DNA of 64,000 bases from NCBI RefSeq assembly GCF_014650075.1, contig NZ_BMUG01000011.1, forward strand, positions 310,001-374,000. Reading direction: 5' to 3'. Each line of letters starts with the position of its first letter. Positions within the stretch are counted from its first letter, which is position 1. Below the pieces are notes generated by a model. The model had not been told where the DNA came from. It saw nothing but the letters and a program-made list of their open reading frames with translations, and made no database searches. This DNA comes from Streptomyces microflavus. GTDB lineage: Bacteria > Actinomycetota > Actinomycetes > Streptomycetales > Streptomycetaceae. Positions 33,199 to 44,198 of this stretch are shown here, one piece after another. The position numbers and the translations under genes are program-made.

Positions 33199-33792
33199 AT
33201 GAGCGACACCCCTGTGATCGGCGTCCTCGCACTGCAGGGCGACGTACGGGAGCACCTGATCGCCCTGGCCTCGGCTGACGCCCTGGCCAGGCCGGTCCGG
33301 CGCCCCGAGGAGCTCGCCGAGGTCGACGGCCTGGTCATCCCGGGCGGCGAGTCCACCACCATGTCCAAGCTGGCGGTCCTCTTCGGCATGATGGAGCCGC
33401 TCCGCGAGCGGGTCCGGGCCGGGATGCCGGTCTACGGCACCTGCGCCGGGATGATCCTGCTCGCCGAGAAGATCCTCGACCCGCGCTCGGGCCAGGAGAC
33501 CGTCGGCGGCATCGACATGATCGTGCGGCGCAACGCCTTCGGCCGGCAGAACGAGTCGTTCGAGGCCGCGGTCGAGGTCGACGGCATCGACGGCGGCCCG
33601 GTGGAGGGTGTCTTCATCCGCGCCCCCTGGGTGGAGTCCGTCGGGGCCGAGGCCGAGGTCATCGCCGAGCACGGCGGCCACATCGTGGCCGTCCGGCAGC
33701 GGAATGTCCTCGCCACGTCGTTCCATCCCGAACTGACCGGCGACCATCGCGTGCACGCTCTGTTCGTGGAGATGGTGCGCGCAGTGAACTGA
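33199..33792 (+). CDS. pdxT: Pyridoxal 5'-phosphate synthase glutaminase PdxT
   Basis: 197 residues, class I glutamine amidotransferase fold. IPGGESTTMSKL (oxyanion hole), GTCAGMILLA (nucleophile Cys), SFHPELTGD (His-Glu). Hydrolyses glutamine and passes ammonia to PdxS; active only in that complex. Starts 6 nt after pdxS. Confidence 0.97.
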   Translation: MSDTPVIGVLALQGDVREHLIALASADALARPVRRPEELAEVDGLVIPGGESTTMSKLAVLFGMMEPLRERVRAGMPVYGTCAGMILLAEKILDPRSGQETVGGIDMIVRRNAFGRQNESFEAAVEVDGIDGGPVEGVFIRAPWVESVGAEAEVIAEHGGHIVAVRQRNVLATSFHPELTGDHRVHALFVEMVRAVN

Positions 33793-33803
33793 GCGGACCC
33801 CGG

Positions 33804-33809
33804 TAGGAT
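33804..33809 (+). promoter_or_regulatory. -10 element for yebC
   Basis: TAGGAT, 44 nt before ATG 33854, in the gap after pdxT. No clear -35. Confidence 0.45.
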
Positions 33810-33853
33810 CTCTCGGGTTCGACTCGATTTTGGTGACGCGAAGGAGAAGGCAG

Positions 33854-34606
33854 ATGTCCGGCCACTCTAAATGGGCTACGACGAAGCACAAGAAGGCCGT
33901 GATTGACGCCAAGCGCGGCAAGCTCTTCGCGAAGCTGATCAAGAACATCGAGGTCGCGGCGCGTTCCGGCGGCGTGGACCCCGATGGCAACCCGACCCTC
34001 GTCGACGCCATCCAGAAGGCGAAGAAGAGCTCCGTCCCGAACAAGAACATCGACTCCGCGGTCAAGCGCGGCGGCGGTCTCGAAGCGGGCGGCGCCGACT
34101 ACGAGACGATCATGTACGAGGGTTACGGCCCCAACGGTGTCGCGGTGCTCATCGAGTGCCTCACCGACAACCGCAACCGTGCCGCCTCGGACGTCCGGGT
34201 CGCCATGACGCGCAACGGCGGCTCGATGGCCGACCCGGGCTCCGTCTCGTACCTCTTCAACCGCAAGGGCGTCGTGATCGTCCCCAAGGGCGAGCTGGGC
34301 GAGGACGACGTCCTCGGCGCGGTGCTCGACGCGGGTGCCGAGGAGGTCAACGACCTCGGTGAGTCCTTCGAGGTGGTCAGCGAGGCCACCGACATGGTCG
34401 CGGTGCGCACCGCGCTCCAGGCGGCGGGCATCGACTACGACTCCGCCGAGGCCAACTTCCTGCCGACCATGCAGGTCGAGCTGGACGAAGAGGGCGCGCG
34501 CAAGATCTTCAAGCTCATCGACGCGCTGGAGGACAGCGACGACGTGCAGAACGTCTTCGCCAACTTCGACGTCTCCGACGAGGTCATGGAGAAGGTCGAC
34601 GCCTGA
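33854..34606 (+). CDS. yebC: YebC/PmpR family protein
   Basis: 250 residues, the standard length. MSGHSKWATTKHKKAVIDAK is the family signature; NRAASDVRVAMTRNGGSMAD and EANFLPTMQVELD follow. Long described as a DNA-binding transcription regulator, and more recently as a translation factor easing polyproline stalls (literature knowledge). Strong ribosome site AAGGAGAAGG. Upstream of the ruv genes, as in many bacteria. Terminated by a 15-bp hairpin. Confidence 0.95.
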   Translation: MSGHSKWATTKHKKAVIDAKRGKLFAKLIKNIEVAARSGGVDPDGNPTLVDAIQKAKKSSVPNKNIDSAVKRGGGLEAGGADYETIMYEGYGPNGVAVLIECLTDNRNRAASDVRVAMTRNGGSMADPGSVSYLFNRKGVVIVPKGELGEDDVLGAVLDAGAEEVNDLGESFEVVSEATDMVAVRTALQAAGIDYDSAEANFLPTMQVELDEEGARKIFKLIDALEDSDDVQNVFANFDVSDEVMEKVDA

Positions 34607-34630
34607 GGCGCGGCCGGCACAGCTCGGTGC

Positions 34631-34665
34631 GACGGGCCGACGGGGACACACCCCGTCGGCCCGTC
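34631..34665. terminator. Terminator after yebC
   Basis: GACGGGCCGACGGGG/CCCCGTCGGCCCGTC, perfect 15-bp stem with ACACA loop, followed by TCTTGT. Confidence 0.85.
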
Positions 34666-34775
34666 GTCTTGTCGGTTGCGGCGGTTCGGTTGCGACGGAT
34701 TGTCAGCGCGAGCCGATAGCCTGCGGGAACAGATGAACGAGTGGGCGTTGTGAGCGTCGAGGACAGGGGGGCTCC

Positions 34776-35390
34776 ATGCGGGTTCTGGGTGTTGACCCGG
34801 GGCTGACCCGGTGCGGTGTCGGCGTGGTAGAGGGCGTCGCGGGCCGCCCGTTGACCATGCTCGGCGTCGGTGTCGTGCGCACCCCCGCCGACGCGGAGCT
34901 CGGCGACCGGCTCGTCGCCATCGAGCGCGGCATAGAGCAGTGGCTGGACGAGCACTCCCCGGGTTACGTGGCCGTGGAGCGGGTCTTCGCCCAGCACAAC
35001 GTCCGTACGGTGATGGGCACGGCCCAGGCCAGCGCGGTGGCCATGCTCTGCGCCGCCCGCCGCGGCATCCCGGTCGCCCTGCACACGCCCAGCGAGGTCA
35101 AGGCGGCCGTCACCGGATCGGGCCGCGCCGAGAAGGCGCAGGTCGGCGCCATGGTGACCCGGCTGCTGAGGCTGGACGCGCCGCCCAAGCCCGCCGACGC
35201 CGCCGACGCCCTCGCGCTCGCCATCTGCCACATCTGGCGGGCACCCGCGCAGAACCGGCTCCAGCAGGCAGTCGCCGCCCACCGCACCTCCGGCGCGTCC
35301 CGGACTCAGCCCCCGCCCGGCATCTCCCGTACGCCCGGTGCATCCCGCACACCCCGCACGCCTCGCACGCTGAAAGGCCCCGCCGCATGA
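34776..35390 (+). CDS. ruvC: Holliday junction endonuclease RuvC
   Basis: 204 residues; the core (~1-165) has the RNase H-like acidic set: MRVLGVDPGLTRCGVG (D7), VAVERVFAQHN (Glu), and PADAADALALAICH (two Asp). Resolves Holliday junctions. The C-terminal ~40 residues are an extra low-complexity tail of SRTP-like units (GISRTPGASRTPRTPRTLKG), probably disordered. A -10-like TAGCCT (34717-34722) lies upstream. Ends in an ATGA overlap with ruvA. Confidence 0.96.
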   Translation: MRVLGVDPGLTRCGVGVVEGVAGRPLTMLGVGVVRTPADAELGDRLVAIERGIEQWLDEHSPGYVAVERVFAQHNVRTVMGTAQASAVAMLCAARRGIPVALHTPSEVKAAVTGSGRAEKAQVGAMVTRLLRLDAPPKPADAADALALAICHIWRAPAQNRLQQAVAAHRTSGASRTQPPPGISRTPGASRTPRTPRTLKGPAA

Positions 35391-36013
35391 TCGCCTTCGT
35401 CTCCGGCCCGGTGGCCGCCCTCGCCCCGACCACGGCCGTCATCGAGGTCGGCGGTATCGGCATGGCCATCCAGTGCACCCCGCAGACCCTGGCCGTCCTG
35501 CGCGTCGGCCAGGAGGCCAAGCTCGCCACCTCCCTCGTCGTCCGGGAGGACTCCCTCACCCTGTACGGCTTCGCCGACGACGACGAGCGCCAGGTCTTCG
35601 AGCTGCTCCAGACCGCCAGCGGCGTCGGCCCCCGGCTCGCCCAGGCCATGCTCGCGACGCACAGCCCCGACGCGCTCCGCCTCGCCGTGTCCACCGGAGA
35701 CGAGAAGGCCCTCACGGCCGTCTCCGGCATCGGGAAGAAGGGCGCCCAGAAGCTGCTGCTGGAGCTCAAGGACCGGCTCGGCGCCCCGGTCGGCGCGCAC
35801 ATCGGGCAGCAGGGCATCGGCACCCCCGTCACCTCCGGCTGGCGCGACCAGCTGCAGGCCGCGCTCATCGGCCTCGGCTATGCGAGCCGCGAGGCCGACG
35901 AAGCCGTCAGCGCCGTCGCCCCGCAGGCCGAGGCAGCCGTCGCCGAGGGCGTCGCACCCCCCGTACCGCAGCTGCTGCGGGCCGCCCTGCAGACTCTCAA
36001 CCGCGCCCGCTGA
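35387..36013 (+). CDS. ruvA: Holliday junction helicase subunit RuvA
   Basis: 208 residues. OB-fold N-terminus (MIAFVSGPVAALAPTTAVIE), tandem helix-hairpin-helix (LLQTASGVGPRLAQAML and LTAVSGIGKKGAQKLLLEL), and C-terminal domain III (LQAALIGLGYASREADEAV) that contacts RuvB. Binds four-way junctions. Overlaps the ruvC stop (ATGA). Confidence 0.96.
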   Translation: MIAFVSGPVAALAPTTAVIEVGGIGMAIQCTPQTLAVLRVGQEAKLATSLVVREDSLTLYGFADDDERQVFELLQTASGVGPRLAQAMLATHSPDALRLAVSTGDEKALTAVSGIGKKGAQKLLLELKDRLGAPVGAHIGQQGIGTPVTSGWRDQLQAALIGLGYASREADEAVSAVAPQAEAAVAEGVAPPVPQLLRAALQTLNRAR

Positions 36014-36042
36014 CCGGCACCGAACCACCGAAGAGGCCCTTG

Positions 36043-37128
36043 ATGAACTGGGACGAGACCGGACCCGAGACCGACGAGCCGACCGGGCCGGCCTTCGACG
36101 ACCGGCTGGTCGACGCGGACGCTGACGGCGAGGACACCGCGGTCGAGGCGGCCCTGCGCCCCAAGGACCTGGACGAGTTCGTCGGCCAGGAGAAGGTCCG
36201 CGAACAGCTCGACCTGGTCCTCAAAGCGGCCCGCGCCCGTGGCGCCACCGCCGACCACGTACTGCTCTCCGGCGCCCCCGGCCTGGGCAAGACCACCCTC
36301 TCGATGATCATCGCGGCGGAGATGAACGCCCCGATCCGGATCACCTCGGGCCCCGCCATCCAGCACGCCGGCGACCTCGCGGCGATCCTCTCCTCCCTCC
36401 AGGAGGGTGAGGTCCTCTTCCTCGACGAGATCCACCGCATGTCGCGGCCCGCCGAGGAGATGCTCTACATGGCGATGGAGGACTTCCGCGTCGACGTCAT
36501 CGTCGGCAAGGGCCCCGGCGCCACCGCGATCCCGCTGGAGCTGCCGCCCTTCACCCTGGTCGGCGCCACCACCCGGGCCGGACTCCTGCCGCCCCCGCTG
36601 CGCGACCGCTTCGGCTTCACCGGCCACATGGAGTTCTACGCCCCCGTCGAGCTGGAGCGCGTCATCCACCGCTCCGCCCGCCTCCTGGACGTCGGCATCG
36701 ACGTGGAGGGCGCCGCCGAGATCGCCGGACGCTCCCGGGGCACCCCCCGTATCGCCAACCGCCTGCTGCGCCGCGTCCGGGACTACGCCCAGGTCAAGGC
36801 CGAGGGCACGATCGACCGGCACATCGCGGCGGCGGCCCTCAAGGTGTACGAGGTTGACGAAAGGGGACTCGATCGGCTGGACCGTGCGGTCCTCGGCGCC
36901 CTGCTGAAACTCTTCGGCGGCGGCCCCGTCGGCCTGTCCACCCTCGCGGTCGCCGTGGGGGAGGAGCGCGAGACCGTCGAGGAGGTCGCCGAACCCTTCC
37001 TCGTCAGGGAAGGACTGCTGGCCAGGACGCCGCGCGGCCGTGTCGCGACCCCGGCGGCCTGGGCCCACCTGGGACTGGTTCCGCCGCAGCACGGAGCAAA
37101 GGGACAACAGGGTCTGTTCGGGGCGTGA
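36043..37128 (+). CDS. ruvB: Holliday junction branch migration helicase RuvB
   Basis: 361 residues. AAA+ ATPase: Walker A GAPGLGKTT, Walker B LFLDEIHRM, sensor VGATTRAGLL, arginine-finger region LLPPPLRDRFGFTG, and a winged-helix C-terminus (LSTLAVAVGEERETVEEVAE). Drives branch migration with RuvA. The acidic N-terminal ~25 residues are longer than in E. coli. 29 nt after ruvA, with AGAGG before the ATG. Confidence 0.97.
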   Translation: MNWDETGPETDEPTGPAFDDRLVDADADGEDTAVEAALRPKDLDEFVGQEKVREQLDLVLKAARARGATADHVLLSGAPGLGKTTLSMIIAAEMNAPIRITSGPAIQHAGDLAAILSSLQEGEVLFLDEIHRMSRPAEEMLYMAMEDFRVDVIVGKGPGATAIPLELPPFTLVGATTRAGLLPPPLRDRFGFTGHMEFYAPVELERVIHRSARLLDVGIDVEGAAEIAGRSRGTPRIANRLLRRVRDYAQVKAEGTIDRHIAAAALKVYEVDERGLDRLDRAVLGALLKLFGGGPVGLSTLAVAVGEERETVEEVAEPFLVREGLLARTPRGRVATPAAWAHLGLVPPQHGAKGQQGLFGA

Positions 37129-37175
37129 TAATTCACAGGTTCGCGCGGACAGGAACCACGGTGCCATGCTGGGCG

Positions 37176-37205
37176 TTGTTCCAACGATGCGGACTCGCTT
37201 AGACT
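37176..37205 (+). promoter_or_regulatory. Promoter of yajC (secretion block)
   Basis: TTGTTC (37176-37181), 18-nt spacer, TAGACT (37200-37205); leader of about 80 nt to GTG 37295. Confidence 0.65.
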
Positions 37206-37294
37206 CCGCCGATGCCGCCCTTACAGGTCGGTGTACCCACCCCCGTATATACAGGCCGCATGCCAGCGCGGTCGTGCGAAGGAATTCCCGTCCC

Positions 37295-37786
37295 GTGGAT
37301 ATCTTGACTCTCCTCCCCTTCATCGTGCTCATCGGGGCCATGTTCCTGATGACCCGCTCCGCCAAGAAGAAGCAGGCGGCGGCCGCGCAGATGCGCAGCG
37401 ACATGCAGCCCGGTACCGGCGTCCGGACGATCGGGGGCATGTACGCGACCGTCAAGGAAGTCCACGACGACACCGTTCTCCTTGAGGTCGCTCCCGGCGT
37501 GCACGCCATCTACGCGAAGAACTCGATCGGTGCCGTTCTGGACGACGCGGAGTACAACCGCATCGTGCACGGCGACGACGAGGAGCTGGACGCGGACGGC
37601 ACGGTCGTTCCCGACGACGCCTCCTCGCTGACCGGTGAGTCCGGCGCGGACAAGGCCGACGTCGCCAAGATCGACCTGGGCAAGGACGAGACGGCCGACG
37701 ACGCCGGGACCGAGGACGCGGCGGCCAAGGACGTCAAGGATTCCAAGGGCGACGGCAAGGCCGACGGCGAACCCGAAGCCAAGTAG
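37295..37786 (+). CDS. yajC: Preprotein translocase subunit YajC
   Basis: 163 residues. One N-terminal membrane helix (LTLLPFIVLIGAMFLMTRSA) then RSDMQPGTGVRTIGGMYATV, the YajC signature, and IYAKNSIGAVLDD. The C-terminal ~70 residues are a highly acidic Asp/Glu/Lys/Ala tail not found in E. coli YajC. Accessory partner of SecDF. A strong hairpin separates it from secD. Confidence 0.93.
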   Translation: MDILTLLPFIVLIGAMFLMTRSAKKKQAAAAQMRSDMQPGTGVRTIGGMYATVKEVHDDTVLLEVAPGVHAIYAKNSIGAVLDDAEYNRIVHGDDEELDADGTVVPDDASSLTGESGADKADVAKIDLGKDETADDAGTEDAAAKDVKDSKGDGKADGEPEAK

Positions 37787-37795
37787 TTCTCACGA

Positions 37796-37839
37796 TCCCG
37801 GGGACGTCGCGCGCCCACCGGCGCGCGGCGTCCCCGGGA
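37796..37839 (+). terminator. Hairpin between yajC and secD
   Basis: TCCCGGGGACG...CGCGCGCC pairs with GGCGCGCG...CGTCCCCGGGA, ~19 bp with one internal mismatch. It could end yajC messages or attenuate read-through into secD. Confidence 0.7.
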
Positions 37840-37936
37840 CCGTGCAGGTCGTCTGCGGGGGCAGGTCCCCACAACACTTCGTGGCCGCTCGGGCGCGTAC
37901 CCGGCGCGGGGCGGTTGGACAGGGAGAAACGAGAAG

Positions 37937-39706
37937 GTGGCAGCACCCAAGAAGGGCCGAGGGCCGTCCGGCGGTCAGGGCAGGCCGGGGCGTTCCCTGG
38001 TCCTGATCCTCATCGCCATGGTCGCGCTCACCGGCGGGATGTTCCTGTCCGGGCACACCACGCCGAGGCTGGGCATCGACCTCGCCGGCGGCACGTCGAT
38101 CACGCTCAAGGCGAAGAACCAGCCCGGCAAGCCCAACGCGATCAACGCGACCAACATGGGCACCGCGGTCGGGATCATCGAGCGCCGCGTCAACGGTCTG
38201 GGCGTCTCGGAGGCCGAGGTCCAGACCCAGGGCAGCGACAACATCATCGTCAACATCCCCAAGGGGACCAACTCCGAGCAGGCCCGGGAGCAGGTCGGTA
38301 CCACCGCCCAGCTCTACTTCCGGCCCGTTCTGACGGTGGCGGCGAGCGGCCCCGAGCAGCCCACGCCCTCCGGCTCCGCGACCCCTTCGGGAAGCGCCAC
38401 GCCGAGCGCCGGTGAGTCCGCGAAGCCCGAGGACAAGGGCGAGGAGGCCACCGGAGAGGAGGCCACCCCCTCCCCGAGCTCCACCACCCAGGGCCGTGCG
38501 GTCACCGGGGCCCTGAAGAAGGCCCCCACGCCGACCCCCACCGGCTCCGGCGAGCCCAAGCCGTCCGGCACCCCCGAGGCCTCGCCCTCCGCGGACCCGG
38601 CGACGGCCAAGCTCCAGGAGGAGTTCGCCAAGCTCGACTGCACCGACCCCGAGCAGCGCACGGCGGCCGGCAAGGACGCCCTGCCCACCGACTCCATCGT
38701 CGCCTGCGGCTCGAACGTCCCCGGCAGCTACGAGAAGTACGTGCTCGGCCCGGCCGAGGTCTCCGGCGGTGACGTCGACGACGCCGAGGGCGCCATCGAC
38801 CAGCAGACCGGTGAGTGGATCGTGTCGATGGAGTTCACCTCCGCCGGCGCCAAGAAGTTCCAGACGATCACCAGCCGGCTCTCGCAGCAGCAGCCGCCGA
38901 TGAACCAGTTCGCGATCGTCCTGGACGGCGAGGTCGTCTCCGCCCCCTCCGTGCGGACGGCGCTCAGCAAGAACGCCCAGATCTCCGGCAGCTTCGACCA
39001 GGAGTCCGCCGCGGACCTCGGCAACATCCTGTCCTACGGTGCGCTTCCGCTGACCTTCGAGGAGTCGAGCGTCACCACGGTGACCGCCGCCCTCGGCGGT
39101 GAGCAGCTCAAGGCGGGCCTGATCGCCGGTGCGATCGGTCTGGCGCTGGTCGTGATCTACCTGGTCGCCTACTACCGCGGCCTGGCCTTCATCGCCCTGC
39201 TGAGCCTCCTGGTCTCCGGCATCCTGACGTACACGATCATGGCCTTGCTGGGCCCGGCCATCGGCTTCGCGCTGAACCTCCCGGCAGTCTGTGGCGCCAT
39301 CGTCGCGATCGGCATCACAGCGGACTCCTTCATCGTGTACTTCGAACGCGTGAGGGACGAGATCCGCGAGGGCCGCACCCTGCGCCCGGCCATCGAGCGC
39401 GCCTGGCCCCGGGCCCGGCGCACCATCCTGGTCTCCGACTTCGTGTCGTTCCTGGCGGCCGCGGTGCTCTTCCTCGTCACCGTCGGCAAGGTCCAGGGCT
39501 TCGCGTTCACGCTCGGCCTGACCACGCTGCTCGACGTCGTCGTCGTGTTCCTCTTCACCAAGCCCCTGATGACGCTGATGGGCCGGACGAAGTTCTTCTC
39601 CAGTGGCGGTTCCTGGTCCGGTCTGGACCCGAAGCGGCTCGGCGCCCAGCCGCCGCTGCGCCGCTCGCGCCGTGCCGGCGTTTCCACCGACCCGAAGGAG
39701 GCGTGA
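37937..39706 (+). CDS. secD: Protein translocase subunit SecD
   Basis: 589 residues. First membrane helix ~20-40, then LGIDLAGGTSITLK (signature), the P1 extracytoplasmic domain, and five C-terminal helices with GIMAL-type RND features (ALNLPAVCGAIVAIGITADS, YFERVRDEIREGR). Proton-driven partner of SecYEG. Residues ~138-222 are a Pro/Ser/Thr/Glu-rich insert inside the outer domain, longer than in E. coli. GTG start after GAGAAGG. Confidence 0.96.
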   Translation: MAAPKKGRGPSGGQGRPGRSLVLILIAMVALTGGMFLSGHTTPRLGIDLAGGTSITLKAKNQPGKPNAINATNMGTAVGIIERRVNGLGVSEAEVQTQGSDNIIVNIPKGTNSEQAREQVGTTAQLYFRPVLTVAASGPEQPTPSGSATPSGSATPSAGESAKPEDKGEEATGEEATPSPSSTTQGRAVTGALKKAPTPTPTGSGEPKPSGTPEASPSADPATAKLQEEFAKLDCTDPEQRTAAGKDALPTDSIVACGSNVPGSYEKYVLGPAEVSGGDVDDAEGAIDQQTGEWIVSMEFTSAGAKKFQTITSRLSQQQPPMNQFAIVLDGEVVSAPSVRTALSKNAQISGSFDQESAADLGNILSYGALPLTFEESSVTTVTAALGGEQLKAGLIAGAIGLALVVIYLVAYYRGLAFIALLSLLVSGILTYTIMALLGPAIGFALNLPAVCGAIVAIGITADSFIVYFERVRDEIREGRTLRPAIERAWPRARRTILVSDFVSFLAAAVLFLVTVGKVQGFAFTLGLTTLLDVVVVFLFTKPLMTLMGRTKFFSSGGSWSGLDPKRLGAQPPLRRSRRAGVSTDPKEA

Positions 39707-39707
39707 G

Positions 39708-40823
39708 ATGTCGCGACTCGGCAATCTCGGCGCCCGGCTCTACCGAGGCGAGGTCGGTTACGACTTCATCCGCAACCGCAAGATCTGGTACGGCGTCTCG
39801 ATACTGATCACCATCACGGCCATCATCGGCGTGGCGGTCGGCGGCCTCCGGATGGGGATCGAGTTCAAGGGCGGCGCGGTCTTCACGACCGACAGCAGGG
39901 CCCAGATCTCCACCTCCGAGGCGACGGACGTGGCGACCGAGGCCTCGGGCCACCTGGCCATCGTCCAGGAGCTCGGCAACGGCGGTCTGCGCATCCAGAT
40001 CACCGAGGTCGACACGGCCAAGGCCAACGAGATCAAGGAGACCCTCTCCGAAGAGCTCGGTATCCCGGCCGAGGAGATCAACGCGGACCTGGTCGGCCCC
40101 AGCTGGGGTGAGCAGATCGCCAACAAGGCGTGGACGGGTCTCGGGATCTTCATGGTCCTGGTGGTGATCTATCTGGCGATCGCCTTCGAGTGGCGGATGG
40201 CCGTCGCCGCCCTCATCGCCCTGATCCACGACATCACCATCACGGTCGGTGTCTACGCCCTGGTCGGCTTCGAGGTCACCCCGGGCACGGTGATCGGTCT
40301 GCTGACCATCCTCGGATACTCCCTGTACGACACGGTGGTGGTCTTCGACAGCCTCAAGGAGGGCCAGAAGGACATCACCAAGCAGACCCGCTACACGTAC
40401 AGCGAGATCGCCAACCGGTCGATCAACAGCACGCTGGTCCGCTCCATCAACACCACCGTGGTGGCGCTGCTGCCGGTGGCCGGCCTGCTCTTCATCGGTG
40501 GCGGTGTCCTCGGCGCCGGCATGCTGAACGACATCTCGCTGTCGCTGTTCGTCGGTCTCGCCGCCGGTGCGTACTCCTCGATCTTCATCGCCACGCCGCT
40601 CGTCGCCGACCTCAAGGAGCGCGAGCCGCAGATGAAGGCGCTGAAGAAGCGGATTCTCGCCAAGCGGGCGGCCGCGGCCGCCCGGGGCGAGTCCCCCGAG
40701 GACGACGGCCCGGTGTACCGGCAGGCCGACGAGGACGACGAGGACGGCGAGACCGCCGGTGCCGTCGTGGGCCAGCGTCAGCAGCCCCGCGGCCACGGCC
40801 GCACGCCGGGGAAGCGCCGATGA
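39708..40823 (+). CDS. secF: Protein translocase subunit SecF
   Basis: 371 residues. GIEFKGGAVFTT is the SecF signature; six helices including LIALIHDITITVGVYALVGF and LTILGYSLYDTVVVFDSLKE (RND motif), then RSINTTVVALLPVAGLLFIG. The C-terminal ~60 residues are a charged cytoplasmic tail. Starts 1 nt after the secD stop with AAGGAG; overlaps apt by ATGA. Confidence 0.96.
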   Translation: MSRLGNLGARLYRGEVGYDFIRNRKIWYGVSILITITAIIGVAVGGLRMGIEFKGGAVFTTDSRAQISTSEATDVATEASGHLAIVQELGNGGLRIQITEVDTAKANEIKETLSEELGIPAEEINADLVGPSWGEQIANKAWTGLGIFMVLVVIYLAIAFEWRMAVAALIALIHDITITVGVYALVGFEVTPGTVIGLLTILGYSLYDTVVVFDSLKEGQKDITKQTRYTYSEIANRSINSTLVRSINTTVVALLPVAGLLFIGGGVLGAGMLNDISLSLFVGLAAGAYSSIFIATPLVADLKEREPQMKALKKRILAKRAAAAARGESPEDDGPVYRQADEDDEDGETAGAVVGQRQQPRGHGRTPGKRR

Positions 40824-41371
40824 CCAGCACCACCGAATCCACCAGGGAGCTGCTGCTCAGCCGGATCCGCGATGTCGCGGACTACCCGAAGCCGGGCGTG
40901 GTGTTCAAGGACATCACCCCGCTGCTGGCGGACCCGGCGGCCTTCGCGGCGCTCACCGACGCTCTCGCGGAGCTGTGCGTACGGCACGGCGCCACGAAGA
41001 TCGTCGGCCTGGAGGCGCGCGGCTTCATCCTGGCCGCGCCCGTCGCGGTCCGGGCGGGCATCGGCTTCGTACCGGTCCGCAAGGCCGGGAAGCTGCCCGG
41101 AGCCACGCTGAGCCAGTCCTACGAGCTGGAGTACGGCAGCGCGGAGATCGAGATCCACGCCGAGGACCTCGAAGCCGAGGACCGGATCATGGTCATCGAC
41201 GACGTCCTGGCCACCGGCGGCACCGCCGAGGCCTCGCTGGAGCTCATCCGGCGGGCCGGCGCCCAGGTCGCGGGGGTCTCGGTCCTCATGGAGCTCGGCT
41301 TCCTGGCGGGCCGGGCCCGGCTGGAGCCCGCTCTGCGGGGCGCTCCGCTGGAAGCGCTGATCACGGTCTGA
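40820..41371 (+). CDS. apt: Adenine phosphoribosyltransferase
   Basis: 183 residues. PRPP-binding motif IMVIDDVLATGGTAEA, adenine-site IVGLEARGFILAAPVA, and YPKPGVVFKDITPLL. Salvages adenine to AMP. Coupled to secF by a 4-base overlap and just upstream of relA; the secF-apt-relA order is standard in actinobacteria. Confidence 0.97.
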   Translation: MTSTTESTRELLLSRIRDVADYPKPGVVFKDITPLLADPAAFAALTDALAELCVRHGATKIVGLEARGFILAAPVAVRAGIGFVPVRKAGKLPGATLSQSYELEYGSAEIEIHAEDLEAEDRIMVIDDVLATGGTAEASLELIRRAGAQVAGVSVLMELGFLAGRARLEPALRGAPLEALITV

Positions 41372-41387
41372 GAACGACCCGAGCAGG

Positions 41388-41425
41388 AAGGGCGGGCACC
41401 CGGGAACATCCGGGTGCCCGCCCTT
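41388..41425 (+). terminator. Terminator between apt and relA
   Basis: AAGGGCGGGCACCCGG/CCGGGTGCCCGCCCTT, perfect 16-bp stem with GAACAT loop, followed by CGTTCTCC. relA must therefore have its own promoter; TACCAT (41476-41481) is a possible -10. Confidence 0.88.
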
Positions 41426-41520
41426 CGTTCTCCAAGCTCTCACCGTCCCCGGGCGAGGACCTGCCGGGGGATCGTTACCATGGGCTCTCCGGGTACCCCG
41501 GATCCGCACGAGGAGCGCTC

Positions 41521-44139
<2,619 letters not shown>

Positions 44140-44152
44140 CAGCGGCAACGGA

Positions 44153-44185
44153 AAGGCCCCGGTACGCATCGCGTACCGGGGCCTT
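44153..44185. terminator. Bidirectional terminator relA / DUF349
   Basis: AAGGCCCCGGTACGC-ATC-GCGTACCGGGGCCTT, perfect 15-bp stem between convergent stop codons. Confidence 0.88.
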
Positions 44186-44198
44186 CTGACAGCCGTGA

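Noticed and set aside
32245..34065. 606-codon minus-strand open frame over pdxS, pdxT and yebC
   Set aside because: Antisense to three unmistakable genes; no homology recognised.
34700..34722. TTGTCA ... TAGCCT as a full ruvC promoter
   Set aside because: Spacer is only 11 nt; only the -10 part is plausible.
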